Source of the DNA: Neostapfia colusana
Lineage: Eukaryota > Streptophyta > Magnoliopsida > Poales > Poaceae
Assembly: GCA_030760725.1 (NCBI GenBank)
Contig: JASWHV010000010.1
Location: forward strand, 33,795,760-33,859,759
Reading direction: 5' to 3'
Length of the DNA stretch: 64,000 nucleotides
Below the pieces are notes generated by a model. That model was not told the origin of the DNA. It saw only the letters and a list, made by a program, of their open reading frames with translations, and did no database searches. A program made the position numbers and the translations under genes. Of this stretch, positions 32,285 through 43,547 are shown in pieces. The number at the start of each line of letters is the position of its first letter. Position 1 is the stretch's first letter.

Positions 32285-34035
32285 ATGGCTTCCAACCCGC
32301 CCCCAGAGAAGAAACGCGCTCGATCTTCTCCAGTGGCGGCATCTGTGCCAAGTCGGGGATCTGGGGTGTCTGCACCTCGTGCCTCTAGAGATGGCACCCC
32401 TTCTGACGGCGACTCAAAGCGGTCCCGGACTGATGCGTCGGTGGGAGCTTCTGGAGCGTCCCCTGCTCCGCCAATCCAGGCGACTGTGGAGCGGCCGTCA
32501 GTGACGACGGCGGGCTCTGGGAGTCATACCCCGGCTCGGAAGTCGGGGTTCAGAGCCCGCTGGAGTGTTCGCGCTTCCTGGCCATCCCCGACTGGCGGGG
32601 AGTCTGCGCCGTTGCGAACGGAAACCGGGACAGCTGTCGCGGCCCCCCAAGCCGGCGCGAGTTTCTCCTGTTTCGGTGTGCCCGGATTCCGCGGCGGCGC
32701 AATCTCTTCCTGCCGAGACGGCTGCCGCGGCCCCCAGTCCAGCGCAGGTCGGCCCTGCACCGGGCGGCCCGGCTTCTATTTCAGCGTCGACTTCCCCTGC
32801 TCGTCCCTCTCCGCAGGCCAAGAAGCCAGAAGTCAGAGAGGGTCCGGCGGGTCATGCCGCCGGAGCCCCGGCGCCAGCCTCTCCTCACCGGCGTCTCGTT
32901 CCGGTCGCTGGTGCATCGCCTTCTCTTGAGGATGATGTGATGGAGGAAGTTGGGGGTGCTGCTCCGGCCTCCGCTGCCCCACTGCCCCTGGCGGATGCCT
33001 TCCCGCTCGCCCAAACGACCGTCCGGCAGGTCTTGGCCGCACTCAGTCGCGAGCGGGAGGAGCATACGGTTGAAAGGGATCGTCTCCTCACCTGGGGGAA
33101 CCTTTTGCGGGAGCGAACCGCAAAGGTCAAGGGTGAGCTCGACTCCAGGCAGGAGTTGCTTGACTTCAGGGAAGTGCTCCTCGACCGGCTGAAGCGGCCT
33201 GTCGACCGCCTGGATGCCGAAACGCGGCGGATCAACAGGGAGGCCCTTGAGGCACACGCCCGGGCCAAGGAGAGCCTCTCTGCCGCGGAGAAGATACGGC
33301 AACTGCTGGAGCGCCGTAAACTCGCCGTTGAGGACCGGGAGCGTTCCACGGCAGCCGAGGCGGAGAGGGTAGCTGCGCAGCTGGCGGCGGGCGAGGACGA
33401 CCCGCGATCTCGGACCAGGGAGCTAGAGGCTCAGAAGGCAGTCCTCGCCATGAGGGAGGAACAGGTCTCCCACGAACGTCATGGGATCCTGGATCGGGAG
33501 TTGGCTGCCGACTTTAGGGCTTCTGAGTTGGAGCGGCTCGCCAAGAATATCCGCCTTCGGGAAACCTCCCTGGCGGCCAGGGAGAAAGAATTCTCCGAGA
33601 GAAACCAAGAGCCCTGCAGGCAGCCCGCCGTGAGATAGAGGAGCTCTCGGCCTTGCGGTCCTCCGAGGCGCATGAGGTCTCAAGCTTCGTCAATCGGGCG
33701 GGGTCCGTCCTGATCCCCCTTGGCTTCAGTCCGGTGAGGGCAACGGCTCATGGTTGAAGGTGGCGGAGGTGATCCCCGTGCTGGAGTCCATCGGCGCCAA
33801 GCTGGACAGGCTAGACTCGGTGGTCGCCAGCGAGCTTGAGGCCGAGGGACGTGGCCTGGCATTAGAGGTCGCCACACATGTGCTGGCATGCTTCAGGAGC
33901 CGGGACCCTTCTTTCTCCCTGGAGCCAGCGAGAGAGGGCCCTGCCTCGGAGCGGGAGGAGACTACCAGGGCCGAAGTCGGGGACGTGGCCGCCCTCGTAG
34001 CCGCTAGGTTCCGGCGTGAACCGGCAGGGCCCTAG
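32285..34035 (+). pseudogene. E5 antisense coiled-coil ORF (frameshifted)
   Basis: ATG at 32285 (MASNPPPEKKRARSS) and a stop at 34033-34035 match the family ends. At least three frameshifts (near 32645 in a C-run, near 33610, near 33745) break the frame. It is more divergent from E4 than E1 and E7 are, and has a small insertion (APRASRDGT) near residue 30. The coiled-coil part is still recognisable (VMEEVGG to AREKEFSERN). Confidence 0.85.
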
Positions 34036-35113
34036 GACTTGCTTCTCCCTTTTTATCGAGTCTGTAGTCCAGCTCATGGAGCCATGAATAAATAGACTCT
34101 CTTGAATGTTTGTGCCTGTGATGCCTTTTATCTCCTTCTTGGTTTTGCCTGACCGAGTCCTTAGCTCCGCAAGGTACTCAGAGGCCTTCACCAATCTCAG
34201 AGCTCTGCACAGACACCTTCCCTGGGTCCTAACTGTATTAAGGGCCCCCGAGGGTTTCCGGATCTCGCCCCATGGAGAGGTCCGGATCTGCCGGCCACGA
34301 GGAGGCAGGAGCTCCGGGCCTGCTGGACACGTGGGGCCTTCGGAGCCCCCACAGAGGGGGAGGTCCGGTTTCCGCCTGCCACGTGGCGAGCCCGGAGCCC
34401 CCCTTTGGGGAGGCGGGAGCTCCTGTCCCACTGGACACGTGGGGCCTTCGGGCCTCGCCCCCTGCTGAAGGGGCGGGACCCGGTCCTTCCAGTCCTATGT
34501 CGGAGTAGTTGGTAGCTCCTCCCCCCCCCCCCCCCCCGCTTCGTGCAGTCCCCGTTGCTGTAACCTGGAGGTCCTGCACACAGGTAGAGGAAACGTAATT
34601 CTCCTCGGGGGGTCCTCCCCTCCCGTCTCCTAGTCTTATTCGGCTTACGATCCTGATCCGTTACACAGGGCTTGGGCAATTCTATGCGCGAGGCGCCAGA
34701 GCTCCAGCTTCCTCCAAGGTCCGGGTACGACTTTCGGATCCGGGTAGTAGAGTCCTAGGCATCGGGTCCGATCCCTAGTACCAGACCGTGCGCCGGGGAA
34801 GCAGAGTGCACAGGCTTTGGGTTCAGGACCAGGCAAAGCGACTGTACTCCCCTGGACCTCCGGAGGGCAGGATGCACACGCTTTGGGCACGGAGTCGGCT
34901 AAGCGGGATACGCACCCTGGACCCCCCATGCACAACGCAGGCCTTTCCTGGAGGTGACCAACTGCCACCGCAACACCTGACTGGGGGAGGCCCGAGAGAC
35001 CCACTTGGCCATCGGCAGGTGCCTCAAGCGCAGCCGCCTTCGGTAGGATAGCAAATGCTGACTATGGGTGAGCGCGGGAGAGAGGGAGCTAGATGTACGA
35101 CGAACATACATAG
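34036..35113. other. E5 conserved noncoding region
   Basis: Palindromic CACGTGG module at about 34270-34490, then a run of 17 C at 34521-34537, then the 87-codon frame at 34788-35051 (+) and an opposite frame at 34645-35004 (-). It stops at CATAG, where E6 entered, and continues at 59716. Confidence 0.6.
35109..35113 (+). repeat. Target site duplication of E6 (CATAG)
   Basis: CATAG at 35109-35113 recurs at 59716-59720. Joining them restores the ACATACATAGATAGTG sequence seen uninterrupted in E1. Confidence 0.95.
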
Positions 35114-36138
35114 TGTCGAAGTGTTCGGTCGACACTTCCCCCGGGCCTGCACTGGGCAGCCCACGGAGGTTCTTTTTTCGGTGGGACTAGTCCCTTGCGG
35201 GGAGCTTGCACGGATGGACGAGTTAGTAAGAGCTTGACACTGTGAGTTTTACGTGGTTCAGGCTGCCGGAGCATAAAACCCTACGTCCACGGCGAGCTAT
35301 GGAGCTCGCTGTATTGCTTGCTGCTCAGGGCCGGAGTCTTGAGCTTGGGGGTGAGTTACAGCTTGGGTGTGAATGGCTAGCGTATGAGTTGCAGAAATGC
35401 GAACCCTTGCTATCGTCGCCTACCCGAGCCTTTTATAGTCCAAGACTCGGGTGGCTTACAAGGGGGGCACGGGGAGATTGACTGTTATCTACCGTATCTG
35501 CAGTTATGCCGGTAGTTGTCTCTGGCGAAGGCTTCCGAGTCTCCGTCTTGCCGCCCTGCCCATGCCGCACGCTAGTCGTAGTGGTTGATGACGGCGCAGG
35601 CGGCATGGGATGTCTTGTCATGGTGTTTATTGGCTGGAAGGTTCTGACACCACGCGCCAGTCTGTGATGTGACTGGGCGCAACGGCACCTGACAGAGGCG
35701 TGCTCCGCGTCTCCGCGTCTTGGGAAGACGTGGGCCTTGAATACCTTGTACGGGCAAGGTATGGGGTGTCTTTACGCCCGCTGCCTATCGCTCGGGGGCA
35801 GGCAGCGCCGTTCTACTGGCCACGTGGCAGGCACGGAGCCCTTCTCAGAGGAGAGGAGGGTCTGGCCCCGCAAGGCACGTGGAGCCTTCGGACCTCTCCC
35901 CGCGGAGGGGGTGGTTCGGCTTCTGTCGGCCACGTGGCGGGTCCGGAGCTCCTCTCTGAGGAGAGGGAGGTCTGGCCCCGCCAGATACGTGGCACCTTCG
36001 GACCTCTCTCCCGTGGAGGGGGAGGTCCGGCCTCTCTATGCCACGTGGCGGGCCCGGATCTCTCCTCTGAGGAGAAGGGCGAGTTCCTTAGGCATTTTCC
36101 CCTGTGCGCGGGGGTACCCCATATCTCAGGTACCGACA
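35114..36138 (-). repeat. E6 3' LTR (internal deletions)
   Basis: 1,025 bp with canonical ends, 73 bp shorter than its partner. It has lost part of the CCCGGGACC hairpin block near 35468 and part of the last U3 module near 36060. Confidence 0.94.
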
Positions 36139-36614
36139 GTGGCCCCCGGGCCCATCTCGGGGGAGATTGCGAGCCCGAGGTGGGACCTTCGTATCTTCTG
36201 ATCCGTGCACTTTCTCTAAGTCCCGCATTGACCTCTGCCGGAGCACGAGCGGTCGCAGGATCGTGGGAGCGTGTGCCCACTTGATGGTTGCTTTTACTGC
36301 AGCGGTTCCCAAGACTGCCACTTCTGCATGTTGCGGCGCTTTCTTCGGGAACCGCCGAAGTGCCTTGCCGGCTTGTCTTCTTAGGAGACTGACTCCCTGA
36401 CCCACCGCTTCAGTCGGGCGGCTTGGGTCCGCCTGTCATCGGCGCTCGGACTCGGAGCCGAAGCGGTTGCCGATGCAGCGTACTCGAAGAGTTCCGAATC
36501 GCTTGGGATTGCCCCCGGGAAGGTGTGAAAAGAAACCGCCACGTGGGCACGCTCCCCTTATAAGGCTTCCAGCCCTTGTGCCTCCCTCGAGTCTCTGCAG
36601 TCTTGACTTCTTCC
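36139..36614 (+). promoter_or_regulatory. E6 candidate antisense promoter region
   Basis: Homologous to the upstream region of the antisense ORF in the siblings, but its last 80 bp differ. A G-box-like CCACGTGGGC (36539-36548) is followed by CTTATAAG (36557-36564), about 50 bp before the ATG at 36615. That arrangement could serve as a plant TATA promoter for antisense transcription. This is inferred from motifs only. Confidence 0.4.
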
Positions 36615-37200
36615 ATGGCTCCTAACCCGCCTTATGGGGGGAGAATCGCTCTCGATTTCTTCCAGCGACGGCGTCTGCACCAAGTCTGGGACCCAGGGAG
36701 CTTGCCTGCCTTGCCTCTGGAGGTGGCGCCTCCAAGGGGTCTCTGGATTGTCCTCCCGACGGGGCCCTTCCTTGGTGACGGCAGGCAGAGAGCTCCCTGG
36801 CGTTGCGCCCCTTCTCAGATGGTGGAGTCTTCAAAGAAACCGCTGAAGCACCAATGAGAGTTCCAGGCGGCAGAGTCTCTGAGAAGACCGCTGAAGCTGC
36901 GGAGGGGGCCTCAGAAGCACCCTTGATGACACCGGCTTTTGCGCCGGTGATGAGGGAACTTCAGGGGAAGGAAACCGCCGATGCACCAAGGAGGATCCCA
37001 GGCGGCAGAGTCTCCAAGAAGACCGCTGAAGCTGCGGAGGGGGCCTCAGGAGCACCCTTGATGACGCCGGCCATTGCGCTGGTGATGAGGGAGGCGATTT
37101 CTTCGCTCGGATCATGGAGCGGGAGAGCGCCGCCAGGGCTGAAACCTGGTGACGCGGCCGTTCTTGCAACTTCTAGACTCTGGTCATGTCAGGGGAATCT
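36615..37200 (+). pseudogene. E6 shrunken antisense ORF without coiled coil
   Basis: Begins ATGGCTCCTAACCCGCC, clearly the same start as MASNPP in E4. The region corresponding to residues 1-30 is recognisable but frameshifted. The coiled-coil part is missing. Instead there is a direct duplication of about 135 bp (36836 and 36971 starts, GAAACCGC...), and the end resembles the last 25 codons of E4. No long frame remains open (longest 141 codons at 36803-37228). Confidence 0.7.
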
Positions 37201-38250
37201 TGGGGCTTGTTCCTTTCTTTTTCATTGAGTTTGTAGCCCAGCTCATGGAGCCATGAATACATGAACTCTTATGACCCTTCGTGCCTGCGATGTTTTCCGT
37301 CTTCTTCCTGGTTTTGCCTGACCGAGCCCTTAGCTCCGCAAGGTGCTCAGAGGCCTTCACCAATCTCGACGTTCTGCTCCAGCACCTTCCCCGGGTCCTC
37401 ATTATATTAAGGGCCCCGGAGGTCCTCGGGCCCCGCCTCATGAGGAGGGGGAGGCCCGGAACAGCCAGCCACGTGGCGAATCCGGAGCTCTCCTCTGAGG
37501 AGAGGGAGGTCCGGAGCCGCGGTACACGTGGGGTCTCCGGGCCCTTCCCCTCAGAGGCGGGGAGGCCCGGTCCCGCTGGAGCTGTGGATCCTTCGGTCTT
37601 GCCTTGGAGTTCCGGTCTCGCATGATTCCGTAGTGGCCCCCTGGCAGGGGCGTCCCATTGGTCAGGCGCTCCTACCACATTCCTGTAGGTATCCGAGGCC
37701 AAGAGGTCCTGCACACAAGTAGGGAAAAAGTAATTCTCCTTGGGAGCTCCCCCTGCCATATCTCATAGTCTTATTCGACTTATGGTCCCTAACCATATGC
37801 TCGGTGCTTGGGGATAGTAGTGCGCAAAGCGTTGGGGGCTCAGGGCCCCCCTCGACTACGGCAGGTACCCCCGATGCAACCGCCTCTGGTACGGCAGTGA
37901 ATGCCGACTAGCGGTGAGAATGAGAAGGGGGAGCTGAGAACATGGCAGCCATGCACCGCAAGGGTAGTCATAAAAAACTTAGTACACAATTTAAATGAGT
38001 ACGAGGAAAGAGCAAAGTAGAACAGGTTTCTTTTCGTATAACTTTCCACAGGAGGAAGGCAGGCTCAACATGGAGGCCACGACCCGCCCCATTAAGAGGG
38101 GAAGCAAGACTCTACGCGCTTGGAGTCGGAACCAGGCAAAGCTGAACGTAGTCCTGTACCATCCCCTGGGGCTTAGCTGCTCCGAGCGCTGTTCCTGGAC
38201 TCTATGGAGTTTATTACGGAAAGAAAGTACTGTCCTATCTTTGCTCTTGG
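37201..38250. other. E6 noncoding region between integrase and antisense ORF
   Basis: Contains a palindromic CACGTGG module (about 37430-37600), a sequence comparable to the 87-codon region but without that frame, and an AT-rich patch near 37980. No gene is recognised. Confidence 0.55.
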
Positions 38251-40693
38251 GGTAGAACTTATGGAGGTGTTCTATGTTCCAAGTGTTTGGGAGCATGTCC
38301 CCATCCTCGGTGGAAAGGCGCACACAACCGGGGCGGCATACTTTCGCAACTCAGAAGGGACCTTCCCAAGTAGGGGAGAGTTTGTGGTACCCTTCGCGAG
38401 AAAGTATGCGCCGCAGCACCAGGTCACCTGCCTGCAGCTCCCGGGCACGCACAGACCTCTGGTGATAGCGTCGAAGCGCTTGTCTGTACCGCGCGTTACG
38501 GAGTGCTGCATGTAATCGGACCTCGTCGACGAGGTCGTTTTCTCCATGCCGGAGGTTGTCCTGCGTGGCTTCGTCGTAAGCCCAGACACGGTGAGACTTC
38601 ATGGTGATTTCTGGGGGAAGTACAGCTTCGGCCCCATACACCATGAAGAAGGGTGTCTCTCCGGTGGCCCGGCTCTGGGATGTCCGGTTAGCCCATAGTG
38701 TGCTCGGAAGCTCATCTACCCAATTGGCACCATGTTTCTTCAGACTGGCGAAGGTGCGAGTCTTGAGGCCCCGGAGAATCTCCGCGTTGGCCCTCTCAAC
38801 TTGCCCATTGCTCTTCGGGTGGGCGACAGAGGCATAGCACACCTGAATGCCGAGGTCCTCGCAGTAGTCTTGGAAGGCTGCGCTGGTGAACTGGGTCCCG
38901 TTGTCGGTGATGATTCTGTTCGGGACTCTGAACCGGCAGACAATAGACTTGATGAATCTTACTGCGGATTGTTTGTTGATGGTGACAACTGGTGTAGCTT
39001 CCGGCCACTTGGTGAACTTTTCAATGGTGACATAGAGGTACCGGAATCCCCCGACGGTTCTGGGAAATGGTCCCAAGATGTCCAGCCCCCATACGGCAAA
39101 TGGCCACGAGGGCGGGATCATCTGTACCGCCTGAGCCGGTGTATGGATCTGCTTGGCATGGAACTGGCACGCCTTGCAGCTCTCGACCAGCTTGACGGCA
39201 TCCTGGAGTGCTGTCGGCCAGTAGAAGCCATGCCAGAAGGCTTTACCGACAAGCGTGCGTGAGGAAGAGTGACTTCCACATTCGCCTCCATGGATCTCAG
39301 CGAGCAAGTCGCAGCCTTCCCCCTTGGTTATGCACCGCATTAGGATGTGGTTGGCGCCACGCCGGTAGAGATCCCCCTCTACCAGCGCGTATCTCTTAGC
39401 CATACGCACAATCCGCTCAGCGGTTGCATGTTCATCAGGGAGGATATTGTCCTTCAAGTAGTCCCGGATCTCCGTGATCCATGCATCGGGTCTGACTTGA
39501 GCTTCTGGATCTTGAGCGCTGGGTTGCACGGAGTCCCCAGTGACGCTTACGATCCTTGGCGGCATCCATGGCTGTAGGGCCGCCAGCTTCGAGGTGCTGG
39601 TCAAGCCCCCTTCGCCCGGCTCGGCGGGCCGGGCTGTAGGCCGCAGAAACGTCCTCTCGAAAACTCCCTCGGGCGCAGGGGCTCCGGTGGAAGCCTTCGT
39701 TGAAAGGTTGTCAGCTGCGGCATTGCCAGCGCGTGGTACGTGGTGCAGGTCCAAGGCGAGGAATTCTTTCTCCAACATCTGCACGTGAAGCAGATATGCA
39801 GCTAGCTGTGGGTCATTGCAGGAGCATTCGCCCTTGACTTGTTTGATGACCAGTTGGGAGTCGCCCTGTGCCAACAACTGGCAAGCGCCTAAAGACAGGG
39901 CTGTCTGCAGGCCAAAGATGAGTGCTTCATACTCTGCCATGTTGTTGGTTGCCTTGAAATTGAGACGCACCATGTACCCAAACTGTTCCCCCGATGGCAT
40001 GAGGAGCAGTACGCTGGCACCGGCCCCCTGCTTTCGCAAGGAGCCGTCGAAGAAAAGTGTCCAGTGGGGTTCGGTGAAGACCGGAGCTTGGTGCTCTGGT
40101 TCACCGCCTTCATGGCCCCCTGGGTCAGTCTTCGTTGGTGTCCACTCTGCCACAAAGTCAGCCAGTGCTTGGCTCTTGACTGCATGGCGTGGGAGGAAGT
40201 CCAGCTCAAACTCCGCCAGCTCCGCCGCCCATTTAGCAACGTTGCCAGTCGCATGGGGGCTGTGAAGAATTGTCTTCAGTGGATACGAGGTGACTACCGA
40301 GACCCGGTGGGCCTGGAAGTAATGGCGGAGCTTCCGGGAGGCCACGAGCACCGCATACAGCAGCTTGTGGACTTCTAGGTACCTTGTCTTGGCATCATGA
40401 AGTACTTCGCTGATGCAGTAGACAGGCCTCTGTATGGTTCGAACCCTCTCTCTTAGGCCCGGGAGGTCTTCGTCCATTGGCCCTGGCCCGCTGGAGGTGA
40501 GTGGACCCACGGGGGCCTCCGGGAGCTGGGACCCAGAGGCCCTTAAGATATCTCGGTTATCCGGGAGCTCCGGGGGGTCTTGAGGGACCTCTGGGAGGTC
40601 CCATTTGGCGCCCGGGGGGTCCCGCAGGCCGCAGGACCCCCGGGGGTTTATCTTGGGGGTCCGGGAGACTGCCCTGGACCTCTGGGAGGCCAA
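38251..40693 (-). pseudogene. pol: E6 pol, distal half: RNase H end, aRH, integrase
   Basis: A 780-codon frame (38351-40693) is open. Residues about 87-185 are the end of the first RNase H (RPVYCISEVL, LRHYFQAH). Residues 207-332 are the aRH with D216, E254, D278 and D328. The integrase follows with zinc-binding H468, H475, C506 and C509 and the catalytic triad D538, D597, E633 (DX58DX35E). There is no chromodomain. A TGA at 38351-38353 replaces an Arg codon after WEGPF. The true tail continues to TWNIEHLHKFYP near 38250. Integrase inserts the cDNA, and the RNases H remove the RNA template. Confidence 0.93.
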
Positions 40694-40800
40694 CCTGGAC
40701 CTCCGGGAGGTTGCCTTGGAGGTCCGGGAGACCGCCTTGGTCCTGCGGGGCCTCCTGGCGTCTGTCTTCTGCTACCGGAGCAGGTTGTGAGGATGAGGGG
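40445..40800 (-). repeat. 21-bp repeat insert within the first RNase H
   Basis: Between LLLYIAATTEVV...LVAERP and RTIQRPVYCISEVL the sequence is expanded by more than 100 codons. The core (about 40651-40755) is a 21-bp tandem repeat, giving heptads of type LPEVQGS/LPDLQGN in one frame. A frame change within the repeats separates 40557-40922 from the downstream 780-codon frame. Confidence 0.8.
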
Positions 40801-41038
40801 TCCGGCCGCTCTGCAACGAGGACCATACTCACCACTTCAGTTGTCGCCGCGATGTAAAGCAGCAGGTGCTCTCCGTGCTCAGCGGCTACCATGATAGGTA
40901 GGGTCGTCAGGAGTCGCTTCAACTCCTGGAAAGCCTCTTCTGCTTCGTCAGTCCAGACAAAAGGGCCTGACTTGCGCAGGAGCTTAAAGAAAGGGAGTGC
41001 CCACTCTGCTAGCCTCGGTATAAACTGATTCAGCGCGG
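40694..41038 (-). pseudogene. pol: E6 RT-RNase H connection
   Basis: Minus strand encodes LAALNRFIPRLAEWALPFFK-like and VWTDEAEEAFQELKRLL sequence, the connection between RT and RNase H, then MVAAEHGEHLLLYIAA. A one-base loss in an A/G run near 41060 moves this part out of frame with RT. Confidence 0.85.
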
Positions 41039-41839
41039 CTAGACATCACGTGAGTTTTGGACATCCTTGACGCGGGCAGGGGGCCGCATCAAGTCAATGG
41101 CCTTGATCTTCTCTGGGTTGGCCTCAATCCCTCGGTGCGAGACCAGGAATCCTAAGAGCTTCCCAGAGGACACACCGAACACACATTTATCGGGGTTCAG
41201 CTTGGTGCGCGTAGAGCGCAACTTGTCAAAGACTAAGGCTGGGTTATCTAACAAAGATGAACCCTGCTTGACCTTGACAACTATGTCATCGACGTACACC
41301 TCAACTAGGTCTCTTATTAACTCCCCAATGGTTTTGTGCATTGCTCGCACAAAGGTGGGGAGTGCATTCTTTAGGCCGTAAGGCATAGACACATAACAAT
41401 AAAGGCCGTCTACTGTGATGAAGGAGGTGTGCTCCTCATCCTCCCTAGACATGGGGATCTGATGGAAACCCGAGTAGGTGTCTAGGAAGCACAGCATATC
41501 ACAGCCTGACGTTGAGTCTACTATTTGATCTATTCTAGGGAGAGGGAATGGATCTTTGGGACATGCCTTATTGAGACTGGTGTAGTCGATGCACATCCGG
41601 AGCTTCCCACCGGCCTTCGGGACAACGACGGGGTTTGCCAACCACCGGGGGTGGTGGGCCTCCCGTATGAAGCCAGCGTCTAGCAGCTTCTTGACTTCTT
41701 CATGAATGAAGTTTTGCCGCTCGATGGACTGCTTGCAGGGCTTCTGCTGAACCGGCCGGGTGTCGGGGAAGACTTTTAAGTGGTGCTCGATCACCTCCCT
41801 GGGGATCCCCGGCATCTGTGACGGCTGCCATGCAAACAC
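41039..41839 (-). pseudogene. pol: E6 reverse transcriptase
   Basis: Open frame covering the RT: QSIERQNFIHEEVKKLLDAG, CIDYTSLNKACPKDPFPLPR, FLDTYSGFHQIPMSRE, YCYVSMPYGLKNALPTF and catalytic VEVYVDDIVVK, then KTKLNPDKCVFGV-like and GFLVSHRGIEANPEKIKAI. It makes cDNA from the element RNA. The frame ends early after VKDVQ owing to a one-base deletion. The RT is Tat-type and distinct from the Tekay-like RT at 10424-11410. Confidence 0.94.
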
Positions 41840-42394
41840 GTCGACGCTGTGCCGGAGGAAGGTGACGAGCGCCGACTTGGACGACCTTTAAGGGGACGCC
41901 GCCCTCGTCGAGAGGTTGCACCCGGGGTGCTGTGGCGGAGGCACGGTGGCGTGCGCTCGGGCGGAGCTGGTCCGGCTCTGCACTGCCGGGGGCTGATGCC
42001 CCAGCTGTTGCGAGAGCTTGAAGTTTCTCTAAGGCCGACACTGCAGCAGTGCGGTCTCCACGAATCCTGAGGATGCCCGTCGGTGTTGGCATCTTCAGGA
42101 TGAGGTAGCCGTAGTGGGCTACTGTCATGAACCGGTACAGGGCTGGCCTGCCGATTATGGCGTTGAAGGGGAGGTCTATCTCCGCTGCGTCGAACAGAAT
42201 GTACTCTGTCCGATAGCTGTCCGGAGCCCCGAAGGTCATCGGGAGGCTAATGTTGCCGTAGGGAATGACTTGTCCCGGCCCTACCCCTGAGAACAGGCTC
42301 GACGGGGTGAGCTTGGCCATCGGGATCTGCAGCTTCTGAAAAGCTGCACGGCTGATGAGGTTCAGCCCAGCTCCACCATCTACCAAAACGTGGT
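41840..42394 (-). pseudogene. pro: E6 protease, main piece
   Basis: Encodes LVDGGAGLNLISRAAFQKLQ with the catalytic aspartate in a DGGA context, then GVGPGQVIPYGNISLPMTF and AIIGRPALYRFMTVAHYGYL. This is a retropepsin that matures the polyproteins. A frameshift and a small deletion near 41880 separate it from RT. The gag-side neighbour lies at 56584, beyond E7. Confidence 0.9.
42390..42394 (+). repeat. Target site duplication of E7 (GTGGT)
   Basis: GTGGT at 42390-42394 recurs at 56584-56588. Joining them restores the frame MRMHHVLVDGGAG of the E6 protease. Confidence 0.95.
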
Positions 42395-43490
42395 TGTCGG
42401 TACCTCAGATATGGGGTACCCCCGCGCACAGGAAGAAATGCCTAAGGAACTCGCCCTTCTCCGCAGGGAGAGCTCCGAAGACGCCACGCGTCCGGCGGGG
42501 CCGGACCTCCCTCTCCTCATAGGAGAGCTCCGGGCCCGCCACGTGGCATACAGAAACCGGACCTCCCCCTCCGCGGGAGAGAGGTCCGAAGGCGCCACGC
42601 GTCCAGCGGGGCCGGACCTCCCCCTCCTTAGAGGAGAGCTCCGAGCCCGCCGTGTGGCCGACAGAAGCTGAGCCTCCCCCTCCACGGGGAGAGGTCGTGA
42701 GGCTCCACGTGCTCCGCAGGCCGGACCCTTCTCTCCTCAGAAAAGGTCTCCGGGCCCGCCACGTGGCCAGAAGAACGGTGCTGCCTGCCCCCGAGAGATT
42801 GGCAGCGGGCGTAAAGACGCCCCATACCTTGCCCGTACAAGGTATTCAAGGCCTGCGTCTTCCCAAGACGCGGAGACACGGAGCACGCCTCTGTCAGGTG
42901 CCGTTGCGACCAGTCGCATCACAGACTGGCGCGCGGTGTTAGAACCTGCCAGCCACAAAAACTGCGACAAGACATCCCATGCCGCCTGCGCCGTCATCAA
43001 CCACTACGACTAGCATGCGGCATGGGCAAGGCGGCAAGATGAAGACTCAGAAGCCTTCGACCAGAGACAACTACCGGCATAATTGCAGATACGGTAGATA
43101 ATAGACAATCTTCCCGGGACCACCTGTCGGGTCCCGGCTCCCCTTGTAAGCCGCCCGAGTCTTGGACTATAAAAAGCTCGGGTAGGTGACGATAGCAAGG
43201 GTTCGCACTTTGCAACTCATACACTAGCCATACGCCATCAAGCTGTAACTCACCCCCAAGCTCAGGACTCCGGCCCTGAGCAGCAAGCAATACAGCGAGC
43301 TCCATAGCTCGCCGTGGACGTAGGGTTTTACGCTCCGGCGGCCTGAACCACGTAAAACTCGCCGTGTCAAGCTCGTACTAACTCGTCCATCTGCGCAAGC
43401 TCTCCGCTAGGAACTAGCCCCACCGAAAAAAGAACCTCCGCGGGCTGCCCAGTTCAGGCCCGGGGGAAGTGTCGACTGAACACTTCGACA
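42395..43490 (+). repeat. E7 5' LTR
   Basis: 1,096 bp with canonical ends. The U3 modules (42460-42770), a CTATAAAAAG box near 43168 and the U5 hairpins are all present. Confidence 0.96.
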
Positions 43491-43492
43491 TT

Positions 43493-43511
43493 TGGCGTGC
43501 CAGGTAGGGGG
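43493..43511 (+). other. E7 primer-binding site
   Basis: TGGCGTGCCAGGTAGGGGG, two bases after the LTR. One base differs from the majority of siblings. Confidence 0.8.
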
Positions 43512-43547
43512 CTTTTCTCATAGCGCGACAGGCTTCCGCCGACAAAG

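Noticed and set aside
38250..38350. Chromodomain at the end of the integrase
   Set aside because: The tail ends in NIEHLHKFYP with no aromatic-cage chromodomain sequence, as usual for non-chromovirus gypsy elements.
38351..40693. 780-codon frame as a host gene
   Set aside because: It contains RNase H, aRH and integrase domains in retrotransposon order and lies between the LTRs of E6.
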